From an uncultured Johnsonella sp. (GTDB lineage: Bacteria > Bacillota > Clostridia > Lachnospirales > Lachnospiraceae): a stretch of 56,634 nucleotides of DNA. A model generated the notes under the pieces. It ran no database searches. It was not told the origin of the DNA and worked only from the letters and a program-made list of their open reading frames with translations. The DNA lies in contig CAAFUL010000123.1 of the NCBI GenBank assembly GCA_900766185.1, forward strand, positions 1 through 56,634, written 5' to 3'. Positions 43,602-52,489 of the stretch are shown here, piece after piece (position 1 is the first letter of the stretch; each line of letters begins with the position of its first letter). Position numbers and translations under genes: made by a program.

Positions 43602-43735
43602 CTAGTGTTATATATCATTAATATTTAATCAATGTCAGCAATAGTAGAGTAAATCTCAATTCTCTTTTGCTATATATGTTACAATCTATTAACAAAGTAG
43701 TAATAAGGCTGAACATCAACTATACACTACACTGG
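43602..43735. repeat. Family C MITE, copy 3
   Basis: Left end CTAGTGTTATATATCATTAATAT and right end ACATCAACTATACACTACACTGG. The interior GCAATAGTAGAGTAAATCTCAA and GTTACAATCTATTAACAAAGTAG match other copies. It lies 10 bp from the metA stop, in a gap with no gene. Confidence 0.8.
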
Positions 43736-43744
43736 GTACTGCTA

Positions 43745-44674
43745 TTATATATAATACATTAAATTATTTTTTAATTCATACGGTGTACTTTGATATACAT
43801 AAAAGTTAAGCCAGTTCGCATACAAAGTGTTGGAAAAGTTTCTCCATGTCAAAACAGGTGTATTTGCCGGATTATTGTCCTCAAAATAATTTATAGGCAC
43901 AGCCGGTGAAAGCCCCTTTGCCACATCTCTGTGATACTCGTTACTAAGGCTCATCCTGTCATACTCTGGATGCCCTTGCACAAATATTTGCCTACCTATC
44001 CTATCCGTTACCAGCAATACACCGGCTTCTTTGGACTTGGCAAGTATTACAAGCTCCTCTTCCTTGGCTATGTCTTCTTCCAGTACCTCTGTGTATCTTG
44101 AATGCGGACAATTTACATAATCATCCATACTTCTTACCAAGGGGGTCTTTCTATGCAGAACCTGATGGGTATATACACCTGAAAGCTTTGATTTTCTCTC
44201 ATACTTTTGTATACCGTAATGATAATAAAGCCCTGCCTGTGCTCCCCAGCAAATATGCAGTGTAGAAGTTACATAAAGTTTTGACCACTCCATTATTTCA
44301 CAAAGTTCATTCCAATACCCGACCTGCTCATAATCATATAATTCTATAGGTGCTCCGGTAATTATCATTCCGTCATATTGATTGTACTTTATATCCGAAA
44401 AATAAGTGTAGAACTTATTAAGGTGTGTCTGGCTGGTGTTCTTGCTTTTATGTGATTCTATCATTAAAAAAGTACAATCAACCTGCAAAGGTGTATTGGA
44501 AAGTGCTCTTAAAAGCTGTGTTTCCGTATCCTCTTTAAGCGGCATAAGATTTAATATAAGTATTTGCAAGGGTCTTATATCCTGTGTATTAGCCCTTTTT
44601 TCATCCATTACAAATATATTCTCAGCCTCAAGTATTGCCTTCGCCGGCAAATCATTTTGTATCCTTATAGGCAT
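43745..44674 (-). CDS. metA: Homoserine O-acetyltransferase (MetA family)
   Basis: Methionine-pathway enzyme of 309 aa that activates homoserine by acylation. The nucleophile is Cys142 in LHICWGAQAG. Residue 111 is Glu (GAPIELYD), where the succinyl-specific E. coli enzyme has Gly. In this family Glu111 goes with acetyl-CoA use, so I call it an acetyltransferase. The start lies 1 bp after the ligA stop, and its GGAGG is inside the ligA end, so it is translationally coupled to ligA. Confidence 0.95.
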   Translation of the reverse strand: MPIRIQNDLPAKAILEAENIFVMDEKRANTQDIRPLQILILNLMPLKEDTETQLLRALSNTPLQVDCTFLMIESHKSKNTSQTHLNKFYTYFSDIKYNQYDGMIITGAPIELYDYEQVGYWNELCEIMEWSKLYVTSTLHICWGAQAGLYYHYGIQKYERKSKLSGVYTHQVLHRKTPLVRSMDDYVNCPHSRYTEVLEEDIAKEEELVILAKSKEAGVLLVTDRIGRQIFVQGHPEYDRMSLSNEYHRDVAKGLSPAVPINYFEDNNPANTPVLTWRNFSNTLYANWLNFYVYQSTPYELKNNLMYYI

Positions 44675-44675
44675 T

Positions 44676-46634
44676 TTATTCCTCCAATAGCTTTCTAAAT
44701 TCAGCTTCTGTAATTATAGTTACTCCAAGCTCCTTGGCTTTTTTATTTTTTGTGGAATTGGAGGTACTGTCATTATTTATAAGATAATCAGTGTTGGAGC
44801 TTATGCTTGCCCCCATCTTGGCGCCTCTTGCTTCTATGATTTCCCTAAGTACCTTCCTACTCATAAAACTTTCCACACTTCCGGTAACTACGAAGGTCTT
44901 GCCCTGTATCGGACTGTTTTTTATCTCTACCGGTCTATCCGTAAGTTTTACCTCTTCCAACAGCAGATCAACCTTTCTTAGATTTTCTTCATTGGCTAAG
45001 TATTCAATAATCAAGCCTGCTAAAATATTTCCTATTCCTTCCACTTCTTTTAATTCATCAAGCTTTGCCACTTTGAATTTTTCAATATCATAATCATAAT
45101 ATTTACTGAGAGTTTTGGCATTTGCCCTTCCTATACCCGGAATTCCCAGTGCATAGATAAACCTCGGCATGCTTGTATTTCTTGACTTTTCAAGTGACTG
45201 CATAAGCTTTTCATAAGATCTTAAGCCGAATCCTTCCATAGCCACTATTTCTTCTTTGTATCTGTCAAGTTTATAAAGATCTGCCAATTTATCTATATAA
45301 CCCTTTGCAAGGAATTTTTCCAAGGTCATCTCTGAAAGACCGTCTATATTAAGTGCATTTCTACTTACTGCAAGTACGAAGTTTTTAAGCCTCTTAACCG
45401 GACAATTGGGATTCGGACAGTATACCATCTTTACCTTGTCTTCCTGCTTTATTACGGTTTTTTCCCTACACGCAGGGCATTCTTTTGGTGCTTTACAAGT
45501 TCCGCTTCTTGTAAGATTGTCCGCTATTTGCGGAATGATCATATTTGCCTTATATACGCTGATAGTATCACCTATTCCAAGTTCCAGACCCTCAAGTATA
45601 CTGAGAGTATGCACACCTGCTCTGCTTACAGTGGTACCCTCAAGCTCCACCGGATCAAACAAAGCTATAGGATTGATAAGTCCTGTTCTTGAAGGACTCC
45701 ACTCTATTCCTCTTAATGTAGTATTGGCAATCTCATCCTGCCACTTGAAGGCTATGGCGTTTCTTGGAAATTTCTCGGTACTTCCAAGACTCTTTCCATA
45801 TTCTATATCATCAAAACTTAATACAAGCCCGTCTGAGGGCAGTTTATAATCAACTATCCTTTTTTCAAAATTCTCAACTTCTTTTGCAACACTGCTTTTA
45901 TCAACTTCTGCATAATCTACAACTTCAAAGCCCAAATTATGCAAAAATTCAAATCTTTGACTTAAGAAATCTCCCAAGTCTTTGGTACCATTGTCCATAA
46001 CATTAAATGCTACAAAACGCACATGCCTTTGCTTGGTAATCTTCGGATCCAGTTGCCTTACAGAACCTGAGCAAAGATTTCTGGGATTTTTATATTTTAA
46101 CTCTACATCTTCTATCTGTGAGTTTATCTTTTCAAAATCAGGATAGCTTATTACCGCCTCTCCTCTTATAACAAGTTCTTTTTTATAATCTATTTCTATA
46201 GGTATGTTGGTAAAGGCGTAGGCATTACCTGTTATGACCTCTCCGGTAACTCCGTTTCCCCTCGTGACAGCTGATACTAACTTTCCCTCATTGTATTTCA
46301 GTACTATAGTAAGTCCGTCAAGTTTCCAACTGAGCAAGGCTTTTTTATCACCAAGCCAACTTACCAGATCTTCTACACTCTTGGTCTTATCTAAAGAAAG
46401 CATGGGACTTGCATGGTTTTGTTTGGGCAAAAACTCTGCCACCTCGTAACCTACGGTTTGTGTGGGAGAGTTTGAGAGTATAAGCCCTGTTTTTTTCTCC
46501 AACTCTACAAGCTCATCATATAGGGCATCATACTCCATGTTACTCATTATCTCCCTATCTTCTTTATAATAAGCTCTTGACGCCTCATCCAATTTTTCTA
46601 TCAAAGACTGCATTCTTTTCCTTGTGTCCTGCAT
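44676..46634 (-). CDS. ligA: NAD+-dependent DNA ligase LigA
   Basis: Replicative DNA ligase of 652 aa that seals nicks with NAD+. Domains in order: Ia, nucleotidyltransferase with the AMP lysine Lys104 in SWKLDGL, OB fold (residues about 315-390), a four-Cys zinc finger (CPAC...CPNPNCP), helix-hairpin-helix repeats and a C-terminal BRCT domain (GKTFVVTGSVESFMSRK). The usual KxDG reads KLDG. Slightly shorter than many homologues (about 660-670). AGGAGA precedes the ATG. Coupled with the rluF-like gene before it and metA after it. Confidence 0.96.
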   Translation of the reverse strand: MQDTRKRMQSLIEKLDEASRAYYKEDREIMSNMEYDALYDELVELEKKTGLILSNSPTQTVGYEVAEFLPKQNHASPMLSLDKTKSVEDLVSWLGDKKALLSWKLDGLTIVLKYNEGKLVSAVTRGNGVTGEVITGNAYAFTNIPIEIDYKKELVIRGEAVISYPDFEKINSQIEDVELKYKNPRNLCSGSVRQLDPKITKQRHVRFVAFNVMDNGTKDLGDFLSQRFEFLHNLGFEVVDYAEVDKSSVAKEVENFEKRIVDYKLPSDGLVLSFDDIEYGKSLGSTEKFPRNAIAFKWQDEIANTTLRGIEWSPSRTGLINPIALFDPVELEGTTVSRAGVHTLSILEGLELGIGDTISVYKANMIIPQIADNLTRSGTCKAPKECPACREKTVIKQEDKVKMVYCPNPNCPVKRLKNFVLAVSRNALNIDGLSEMTLEKFLAKGYIDKLADLYKLDRYKEEIVAMEGFGLRSYEKLMQSLEKSRNTSMPRFIYALGIPGIGRANAKTLSKYYDYDIEKFKVAKLDELKEVEGIGNILAGLIIEYLANEENLRKVDLLLEEVKLTDRPVEIKNSPIQGKTFVVTGSVESFMSRKVLREIIEARGAKMGASISSNTDYLINNDSTSNSTKNKKAKELGVTIITEAEFRKLLEE

Positions 46635-46636
46635 AT

Positions 46637-47353
46637 CTATTCTCCTATCAACGAATCCAGAGTATTAAGCTCTGTCTTACTTAATTTTCTATATTCCCCT
46701 ATTTTAAGCTTTCCTAATGTTATATTTACAATTCTTATCCGCCTTAAGCTAAGTACTTTAAAACCTAAGCTTTCACACATTCGCCTGATCTGCCGGTTTA
46801 AGCCTTGGGTAAGTATTATCTTAAAGCTTTTTTCTGAAATTTTTTCTATATAACATTTTCTTGTTTTTACTTTCAGCTCTTTAATATAAACTCCGCCGGA
46901 CATAGCTTGTAAAAATGCTTCATCTATGTTCTTATTGACCTCTACTATGTATTCTTTTTCATGATGGTTTTTTGCCTTCATCAAAGCATTGACCAGACTT
47001 CCGTCATTAGTCATCAGTAAAAGTCCCTCCGAGTCCTTATCAAGCCTTCCCACAGGGTATATTCTTAAGGGATAGTTTATAAAATCCACTATATTCTCAG
47101 CCCTGTCCTTATCGGAACTTGTGCATACTATTCCTCTTGGTTTGTTGACTGCAAGCACTATCCTCTGCTTTAAGTTCAGGTCATCTATCTGACCTATATA
47201 TGTCTTTTCAAAATATACCTTCTGTTTATCATAAAGCTCTGTACCCAGTCCTGCCACAGAATCATCTATATATATTTTACCGCTCTCTATATATTTATCA
47301 GCCTGCCGCCTTGAACAAAATCCTATACTCGACAGAAATTTATTTAATCTCAT
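46637..47353 (-). CDS. RsuA/RluB/RluF-family rRNA pseudouridine synthase
   Basis: A 238-aa enzyme that isomerises a uridine in rRNA. An N-terminal S4 domain (RLNKFLSSIGFCSRRQADKY) precedes the catalytic domain with Asp in GRLDKDSEGLLL and a QGLNRQIRRMCE motif. Overall it fits the RluF branch (23S U2604) best, but RsuA (16S U516) cannot be excluded. First gene of an operon with ligA, which starts 2 bp after its stop. Confidence 0.9.
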   Translation of the reverse strand: MRLNKFLSSIGFCSRRQADKYIESGKIYIDDSVAGLGTELYDKQKVYFEKTYIGQIDDLNLKQRIVLAVNKPRGIVCTSSDKDRAENIVDFINYPLRIYPVGRLDKDSEGLLLMTNDGSLVNALMKAKNHHEKEYIVEVNKNIDEAFLQAMSGGVYIKELKVKTRKCYIEKISEKSFKIILTQGLNRQIRRMCESLGFKVLSLRRIRIVNITLGKLKIGEYRKLSKTELNTLDSLIGE

Positions 47354-47450
47354 CGTTCCCTCTGTTAATTTTTCGGCATGATGCTTATTTGCCTAAAAAC
47401 ATTCTATACCAAGTTTATAATTATACTACCGCTCGGGCTTTTTTGCTAGT

Positions 47451-47600
47451 GTATCATTCGTAAAATAAGTATTCCAAAAACGCTGAATATTTGCCGAATT
47501 TTTACATCAAAACCTTTAACTTAGTGTGGCTACGCTAAAGGTTTTGATGTAGACAATTAGGAAAAGAGTCAAGTTATTTACTGTGCTTATTACGCATGTG
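47451..47600. repeat. Family E repeat, copy 3
   Basis: Left end GTATCATTCGTAAAATAAGTA and right end GTGCTTATTACGCATGTGTAT. The interior ACATCAAAACCTTTAAC / GCTAAAGGTTTTGATGT is a 16-bp hairpin. It fills most of 47354-47602 and abuts the DUF3841 stop. Confidence 0.7.
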
Positions 47601-47602
47601 TA

Positions 47603-48211
47603 TTATATTACCTCTTCATCTTCAGGAATACGCTCACCCGGATAGACGATTTTTTTCACCCATTCAGCCCTGATCTCCCAGATATTTCCCGTTACATTAA
47701 AAGGAGACCACTCATCTATCTCAAATGCCCTTATCCAGCTTTTTCTTATACGCTCTTCCTCCTCGGGAAACATCCCCTTATATTTGCCTGCAAAAAAACT
47801 GAAACCGTCAGCTACCCCAAGTTCTTTAAGGTGTTTTGAATACTTTTTTGCATCTTCTGCGTCTTTTGGTATGTAGATTCGGTTAAGTACATAGTCCCAC
47901 TTAAGATTATCAAAGTATATTATCTTATCCTCCGGCACTTTAAGCACATAGACTACAGTATTTTCAATCGGTCTTAAGCAGCATTTCGTACTTATTGAAC
48001 ACCATATCGGAGCACTGACATCTTCCGGCTTTTCAAGTCTTTTCTGAGCTTCTTTTGTAAACCAGTCATAACTGTCCAAAAAAAGATTGGCATCCGGACC
48101 GAAATGCAGCTGCACATACATTCTTTCGTTAATTATTCTTCCCTTTTTCTCTAAAGAATTAAGTGTCTTATCATTTTGCCTTGTGTATAATCTTATCAGT
48201 TTTTCGCCCAT
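47603..48211 (-). CDS. DUF3841 domain protein
   Basis: A 202-aa cytoplasmic protein of the DUF3841 family, recognised from the N-terminal IRLYTRQNDKTLNSLEKKGR and the PIWCSIS segment. Such proteins are common in Clostridia and have no known biochemical role. AGGAGGCAGG precedes the ATG. Single gene, with family E and other repeats on both sides. Confidence 0.75.
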   Translation of the reverse strand: MGEKLIRLYTRQNDKTLNSLEKKGRIINERMYVQLHFGPDANLFLDSYDWFTKEAQKRLEKPEDVSAPIWCSISTKCCLRPIENTVVYVLKVPEDKIIYFDNLKWDYVLNRIYIPKDAEDAKKYSKHLKELGVADGFSFFAGKYKGMFPEEEERIRKSWIRAFEIDEWSPFNVTGNIWEIRAEWVKKIVYPGERIPEDEEVI

Positions 48212-48364
48212 ACTTCCTGCCTCCTTATTAATATTAATTTATAAAAATAACAAAATAACAAGAAAAACAAAGTCTTAAAAAAGCCCGATGTAGAAAAGAA
48301 TTTTTGCTGTTATCGGTGTCATGATCTAAGTACACTTAATTATCAAACAGCTTAAATATCATTA

Positions 48365-48438
48365 ACTCAAACTTCCCACATCCAAAATGGGGTTCGTAGC
48401 AAGGTGCATTACACCTTAAAGTTATGGGAAGTTTGAGT
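48365..48438. mobile_element. Miniature derivative of the IS4-like element
   Basis: ACTCAAACTTCCCA (48365-48378) and TGGGAAGTTTGAGT (48425-48438) are perfect 14-bp inverted ends. Between them GGTGCATTACACCTTAAAG matches in reverse the CTTTAAGGTGTAACGCAC of the copy at 54688. Only 74 bp long. Confidence 0.7.
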
Positions 48439-48495
48439 CATTAAGTTAAATACACCTGTTTATAAGTATTGTAAGTACTTTCCAATCTAATTGCA

Positions 48496-48575
48496 ACAGC
48501 CTAAAAGGTCTTTTTAACACTCGGACGGCAGTGCAGTCTTTTTGAGCATACTTATTTTGCGAACGATACACTACA
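48496..48575. repeat. Fragments of family D and E ends
   Basis: ATTGCAACAGCCTA (about 48499) is a family D end, and GAGCATACTTATTTTGCGAACGATAC (about 48544) resembles a family E end. They lie directly before a family C copy, so four repeat types are nested in 48365-48815. Confidence 0.45.
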
Positions 48576-48710
48576 CTAGTGTGCTGTATCGTTGATATTT
48601 AGCCTTATTACCACTTTGTTAATAGATTGCAGCAGATACATAATAAAGAAATTTGAAAGTTATTATACTATTGCTGATATTAATTAAATGTCAATGATAC
48701 ACTACACTAG
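48576..48710. repeat. Family C MITE, copy 4
   Basis: Left CTAGTGTGCTGTATCGTTGATAT and right ATGTCAATGATACACTACACTAG. Nearly identical to the copy at 51443-51577 over its full 135 bp, which suggests recent spread. Confidence 0.85.
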
Positions 48711-48711
48711 G

Positions 48712-48815
48712 GCATACATCTTCGTCAAAACTTAAAATATCTCCCTATCATAGACTTTCTAACCTTATCTTCTCTGGTAGACCTGCCATCTTCGTCAGAA
48801 AACTAAAAATGTTTA
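48712..48815. repeat. Family B repeat, degenerate copy
   Basis: CATCTTCGTCAAAACTTAAAATAT (part) and CCATCTTCGTCAGAAAACTAAAAATGTTT (part) match the hairpin half of family B but in direct orientation, so two half-copies may be joined. Its edge carries the -35 of the aldolase promoter. Confidence 0.55.
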
Positions 48816-48841
48816 ACTTTTATGTGTTTTTTGCTATAATT
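48813..48841 (+). promoter_or_regulatory. Promoter of the threonine aldolase gene
   Basis: TTTAAC (48813-48818), a 17-bp spacer and perfect TATAAT (48836-48841). The -35 falls at the edge of the family B repeat. Confidence 0.6.
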
Positions 48842-48893
48842 CTTTTTATTGAAAATCAGTCCCTACTTTTATGGGACTCGAAGGAGTTAATAG

Positions 48894-49943
48894 ATGAAAG
48901 AGGATATTTTATATTTTGCTTCCGACTACATGGAAGCTATGCATCCGGACATATTGCAAAAGCTTGTCGAAACAAATATGCAAAAAAGTCTCGGATACGG
49001 TGATGATGAATTCAGTAAACTTGCCAAGGAAAAAATACGACTTGCCTGTAACTGCAAGGATGCCGGTGTTTATTTTTTTATAGGCGGCACACAAACTAAT
49101 GCGGTAGCTATCTCTGCCCTGCTCAAATCTTATGAGGGAGTTATAGCTGCAACAAGCGGTCATATCAGCGTGCATGAAGCCGGTGCTATAGAGCTTAGAG
49201 GGCATAAGGTACTTACTTTAGCTGATAGTGAGGGGAAATTAAGTGCAGAGCAAATTAAATCCTGTGTTGATACATTTAATAATGACGGCAGCAAAACACA
49301 TATGGTCTTTCCCCGCATGGTCTATATTTCCCAGCCTACAGAATACGGTACGCTTTATTCTATAGAGGAACTTACAAAAATCAGTGATGTCTGCAAACAG
49401 AACGATCTTTTGTTATATGTAGACGGTGCAAGGCTTGCTTATGCACTTGCCTGTGAGAAAAATACGGTCAGTTTACAAGACCTTGCAGCACTTTGTGATG
49501 CATTTTACATAGGCGGCACCAAGTGCGGTGCTATGTTCGGAGAAGCACTGGTCGTTCCAAATCCCAAGCTGCTGCCTAATTTTTTTACTGTCATGAAACA
49601 GGAAGGCTCGGTGCTTGCTAAGGGAAGACTGCTTGGTATACAATTTGATACTCTTTTTACAGATGATTTATATTTGAAGATAGGTAAAAATGCTCTTGTT
49701 TTAGCGGATAAAATCAAAGCAGCCCTTGTAGATAACGGATATAAACTTTATCTTGACTCTCCTACCAATCAGATATTTACAATTATGGACAATTCAAAGC
49801 TTGAAAGCTTATCGCAGAAGGTATGTTTCAGTCTTTGGGAAAAATACGATGATACACATACCTTGATTCGTTTTGCTACGGATTGGGCAACTAAGGAAAG
49901 CGATGTTGATAAGTTGATTGAGATTATTAAAAATCTTGCTTAA
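48894..49943 (+). CDS. Threonine aldolase family PLP enzyme
   Basis: A 349-aa fold type I PLP enzyme resembling low-specificity L-threonine aldolase (threonine to glycine and acetaldehyde). Active-site features: VDGARLAYAL (Asp for the PLP nitrogen) and YIGGTKCGAMFGEA with Lys210 as the PLP lysine, plus FASDYMEAMHPDI and GHISVHEAGAIEL at the usual places. AAGGAG precedes the ATG. Stands alone between repeats. A related beta-eliminating lyase activity is possible. Confidence 0.88.
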   Translation: MKEDILYFASDYMEAMHPDILQKLVETNMQKSLGYGDDEFSKLAKEKIRLACNCKDAGVYFFIGGTQTNAVAISALLKSYEGVIAATSGHISVHEAGAIELRGHKVLTLADSEGKLSAEQIKSCVDTFNNDGSKTHMVFPRMVYISQPTEYGTLYSIEELTKISDVCKQNDLLLYVDGARLAYALACEKNTVSLQDLAALCDAFYIGGTKCGAMFGEALVVPNPKLLPNFFTVMKQEGSVLAKGRLLGIQFDTLFTDDLYLKIGKNALVLADKIKAALVDNGYKLYLDSPTNQIFTIMDNSKLESLSQKVCFSLWEKYDDTHTLIRFATDWATKESDVDKLIEIIKNLA

Positions 49944-49977
49944 TATGCGGTCAATGTGCTTTAAACATTAACGCTGT

Positions 49978-50062
49978 TGCAGTTAAGGTAGAGTATTCAT
50001 CTTCGTCAAAACACTAAAAATTTTAATTTTTATTTATAATAGATGAAGATGAATACTTTATC
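49978..50062. repeat. Family B repeat, hairpin-only copy
   Basis: GCAGTTAAGGTAGAGTATTCATCTTC (part) and GATGAAGATGAATACT form an AT-rich hairpin with an ACTAAAAATTTTAATTTTTA centre. Follows the aldolase gene by 35 bp and may terminate it. The gap 49944-50229 shows nothing else. Confidence 0.65.
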
Positions 50063-50229
50063 ATTTCCCTAGTTTATTTACCCTTCATCAGGCTATGTGA
50101 TAACTACTTAGATGTCAATGTATTCCGGCTAATGAAGAAAGTACTTTTATTTATCAACATTTTTGTAAATTTACTATGGGAAAAATATTTTTTAATACAA
50201 TAAACATTTGATTAGTTAGGACGATATAT

Positions 50230-50631
50230 ATGAAATATGTAAAACAATTTATGATTATTATTTGTATTTGCTTCGTCGGAGAGTTTATAAAACAACTACT
50301 TCCTTTTCCGATTCCTGCAAGTATATACGGGCTTTTGATACTTCTTACTCTGCTTTGTCTTAAAGTTGTAAAGGTATCACAGGTCAAAGAGGTCTCAATT
50401 TTTCTTATAGAGGCTATGACACTTATGTTTATACCGCCTTCTATAGGAATTATGGTTTCTTGGGAAAGTATGAAAAGTGCCTTTGTACCTATATTATTGA
50501 TAACACTTGTGTCTACAGTTGTAATTATGGGTTCTACAGCAAGTATAGCTCAGTTCTTTATAAGAGCTTTTTCCAAGCAAAGCAAGGAGGAGCTTTTAAA
50601 ATCGGAACTTGAGGATGAAGTGGAGGAATAG
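50230..50631 (+). CDS. lrgA: Holin-like protein, CidA/LrgA family
   Basis: A 133-aa membrane protein with four helices and the family signature FPIPASIYGLLILLTLL and FIPPSIGIM. The LrgA/CidA proteins influence murein hydrolase export and cell lysis, and some LrgAB pairs carry pyruvate or other small acids. AGGA precedes the ATG. It lies 3 bp before lrgB. No LytSR regulator is nearby. Confidence 0.92.
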   Translation: MKYVKQFMIIICICFVGEFIKQLLPFPIPASIYGLLILLTLLCLKVVKVSQVKEVSIFLIEAMTLMFIPPSIGIMVSWESMKSAFVPILLITLVSTVVIMGSTASIAQFFIRAFSKQSKEELLKSELEDEVEE

Positions 50632-50634
50632 GAA

Positions 50635-51318
50635 ATGTTTAATAATTCTGTATTTTTTTCGGTTTTACTTACACTTATCGCTTTTGAGATAGGTACATGG
50701 ATTAGAAATAAGACAAAACTTGTCATAGCAAGCCCCCTGCTTTTAGCTACGGCAATAGTTATATCGGTGCTTCTTATTCTAAAGATAGATTACGATACCT
50801 ACTCTTTGGGAGCGGCTTATATCAGTTATCTTTTGACCCCTGCTACTGTCTGCCTTGCCGTTCCTTTGTATGAAAAACTGGAACTTCTTAAAAACAATTT
50901 ATTGGCAGTTTTATTAAGCGTAAGTATAGGTATAGCTCTCGGACTTTTATCGATTTTTGGCTTAAGCCTACTTTTTAAGCTCGAGTACGAGCACTATGCA
51001 ACACTTTTGCCAAAGTCCATCACCACTGCCATAGGTCTTGACCTTTCAAAGGAACTTGGCGGTATACCGAATATTACTGCGGCGGTTATAGCAATCACCG
51101 GTATCTTCGGAAACTTATGTGCCGGACTGGTAATGAAGCTTTTTAGAATTACAGACCCTATAGCACAGGGACTTGGAATAGGTACAGCCGCCCATGCCAT
51201 GGGCACAGTCAAGGCTATAGAGATGGGAAAAACCCAAGGGGCAATGAGTTCGCTTGCACTTGTTGTGGCAGGTATAGTAACAGTACTGCTTTCACCTGTA
51301 TTTGCTAAGTTTTTTTAG
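50635..51318 (+). CDS. lrgB: CidB/LrgB family membrane protein
   Basis: A 227-aa polytopic partner of LrgA. Signatures are LLTPATVCLAVPLY, LPKSITTAIGLDLSKELGG and GIGTAAHAMGTVKAIEMG, all typical of LrgB. GGAGGAATAGGAA precedes the ATG, with the ribosome site inside the lrgA end. The two form an operon. Confidence 0.93.
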   Translation: MFNNSVFFSVLLTLIAFEIGTWIRNKTKLVIASPLLLATAIVISVLLILKIDYDTYSLGAAYISYLLTPATVCLAVPLYEKLELLKNNLLAVLLSVSIGIALGLLSIFGLSLLFKLEYEHYATLLPKSITTAIGLDLSKELGGIPNITAAVIAITGIFGNLCAGLVMKLFRITDPIAQGLGIGTAAHAMGTVKAIEMGKTQGAMSSLALVVAGIVTVLLSPVFAKFF

Positions 51319-51442
51319 GGTAGCTGTCAGTAATTAACTCGACTTTTTGAGAGCTAATATATCAACCTGAACCTGCTCACCGGAATCAATCTCTTTCATA
51401 CCATGAAGTAATTATTTAATCAAGTTTTTAAAAAAATTTATA

Positions 51443-51577
51443 TTAGTGTAATGTATCGTTGATATCTAGCCTTATTAGTACTTTGTTAATAGATTGTAAC
51501 AGATACATAATAAGGAAATTTGAAAGTTATTATACTATTGCTGATATTAATTAAATGTCAATGATACACTACACTAG
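51443..51577. repeat. Family C MITE, copy 5
   Basis: Left TTAGTGTAATGTATCGTTGATAT and right ATGTCAATGATACACTACACTAG. Almost the same as the 48576 copy. The gap 51319-52123 contains four repeats in series and no gene. Confidence 0.85.
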
Positions 51578-51735
51578 TGTATCGCTTACATAATTAAGTA
51601 CATTAAAAATTATGAATATTTTTCTGAGTGTGGATATTAAAAAATGTAGAGTGACACTTGCTTATCTAAAGGTTTTGATGTGCGTAATCAGGAAAAAGGC
51701 AAGTTGTTTGCTATTCTTATTTAATAAACTATGAA
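51578..51735. repeat. Family E repeat, copy 4
   Basis: GTATCGCTTACATAATTAAGTA, AAAGGTTTTGATGTGCGTAATCAGG (part) and CTATTCTTATTTAATAAACTATG match family E. It begins exactly where the family C copy ends. Confidence 0.65.
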
Positions 51736-51766
51736 CTATGCAAAGTTAGTAAAATGATATAAAACC

Positions 51767-51869
51767 AAGGAGCTGTTGAATTTTAAGATTCTTGCACAAG
51801 ATATGTGATGACACTTTGCCAAAATACCGCTATATCTTATGCATGATTTCTATTTTGCAACAGCCCCTT
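51767..51869. repeat. Family D repeat, copy 4
   Basis: Left AAGGAGCTGTTGAATTTTAAG, right ATTTTGCAACAGCCCCTT, inner pairs TTGCACAAGATAT / ATATCTTATGCA. Matches 27566-27671 in overall plan. Confidence 0.7.
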
Positions 51870-51904
51870 TATTTTATATTTTATAGAAAAATTATTAAAG
51901 TATG

Positions 51905-52118
51905 TATTTTACAAGCAAAGTAGTTATGCTATCTTACGGGTGTATTTATATTAAAAATCACCAAGATATACATTTGAAAATAAAGTACTTACGCTATCTT
52001 CCAAATGGATTTATATTAAAAATTACAAAAATATACCTTTATATTAAAAATCACCAAAATACACCTTTGCAAGTAAGGTACTTATGCTATTTTCCGAGTG
52101 AATTTATATTGCATAAAT
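51905..52118. repeat. Tandem array of about 65-bp units with a 28-bp partial unit
   Basis: TTTATATTAAAAATCACCAA begins units near 51945 and 52038, and TTTATATTAAAAATTACAAA a short one near 52011. Each full unit contains GTACTTAyGCTATyTTCC. A first incomplete unit lies at 51905. Ends next to the 52124 membrane-protein gene. Confidence 0.7.
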
Positions 52119-52123
52119 ACCTT

Positions 52124-52489
52124 TTAACTCTTTGCTTTTACCGTGTAAGCAAGTAATAGCATGGCACAAATCAAGGCAAACATATATATAACAAATTGCA
52201 CATTATTTAAGCTAAGAAAGTTTAATCCTACAGCAGCTACTATAAATGAATTTGCATTAGAGCCGCCTCTTTGACTTGCACCATAAAAGAAAGGTAAGTT
52301 ACTTCGCCTTTCCATTATGAAAAATAATAATGCTAAAGCTATAAAAGCTATTCCCAGTATATTAAACCATGGAAACGCAGCTTCATATTCTTTTAGCAAA
52401 TAAACTTTTCCTATCCTCATGATCACAGCGGCAATAAAAAAAGTTGATAAACCGAAAGTTAAGACCTTACTTAATTTATTATCGAACAT
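52124..52489 (-). CDS. Small multi-span membrane protein of unknown function
   Basis: A 121-aa protein with about four hydrophobic segments (LTFGLSTFFIAAVIM, LGIAFIALALLFFI, SFIVAAVGLNFLS, FALICAMLLLAYTV). No family recognised. The start was set at ATG 52489, with GGAGG 9 bp upstream. A GTG at 52498 would abut the ribosome site. Single gene between a tandem-repeat array and a gap containing an IS605-type hairpin. Confidence 0.65.
   Translation of the reverse strand: MFDNKLSKVLTFGLSTFFIAAVIMRIGKVYLLKEYEAAFPWFNILGIAFIALALLFFIMERRSNLPFFYGASQRGGSNANSFIVAAVGLNFLSLNNVQFVIYMFALICAMLLLAYTVKAKS

Noticed and set aside
51905..52118. Possible CRISPR array in the tandem repeats
   Set aside because: Units are AT-rich, imperfect, of unequal length and contain no unique spacers, and no cas gene is present. 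The arrays at 17803 and 19786 fail in the same way.
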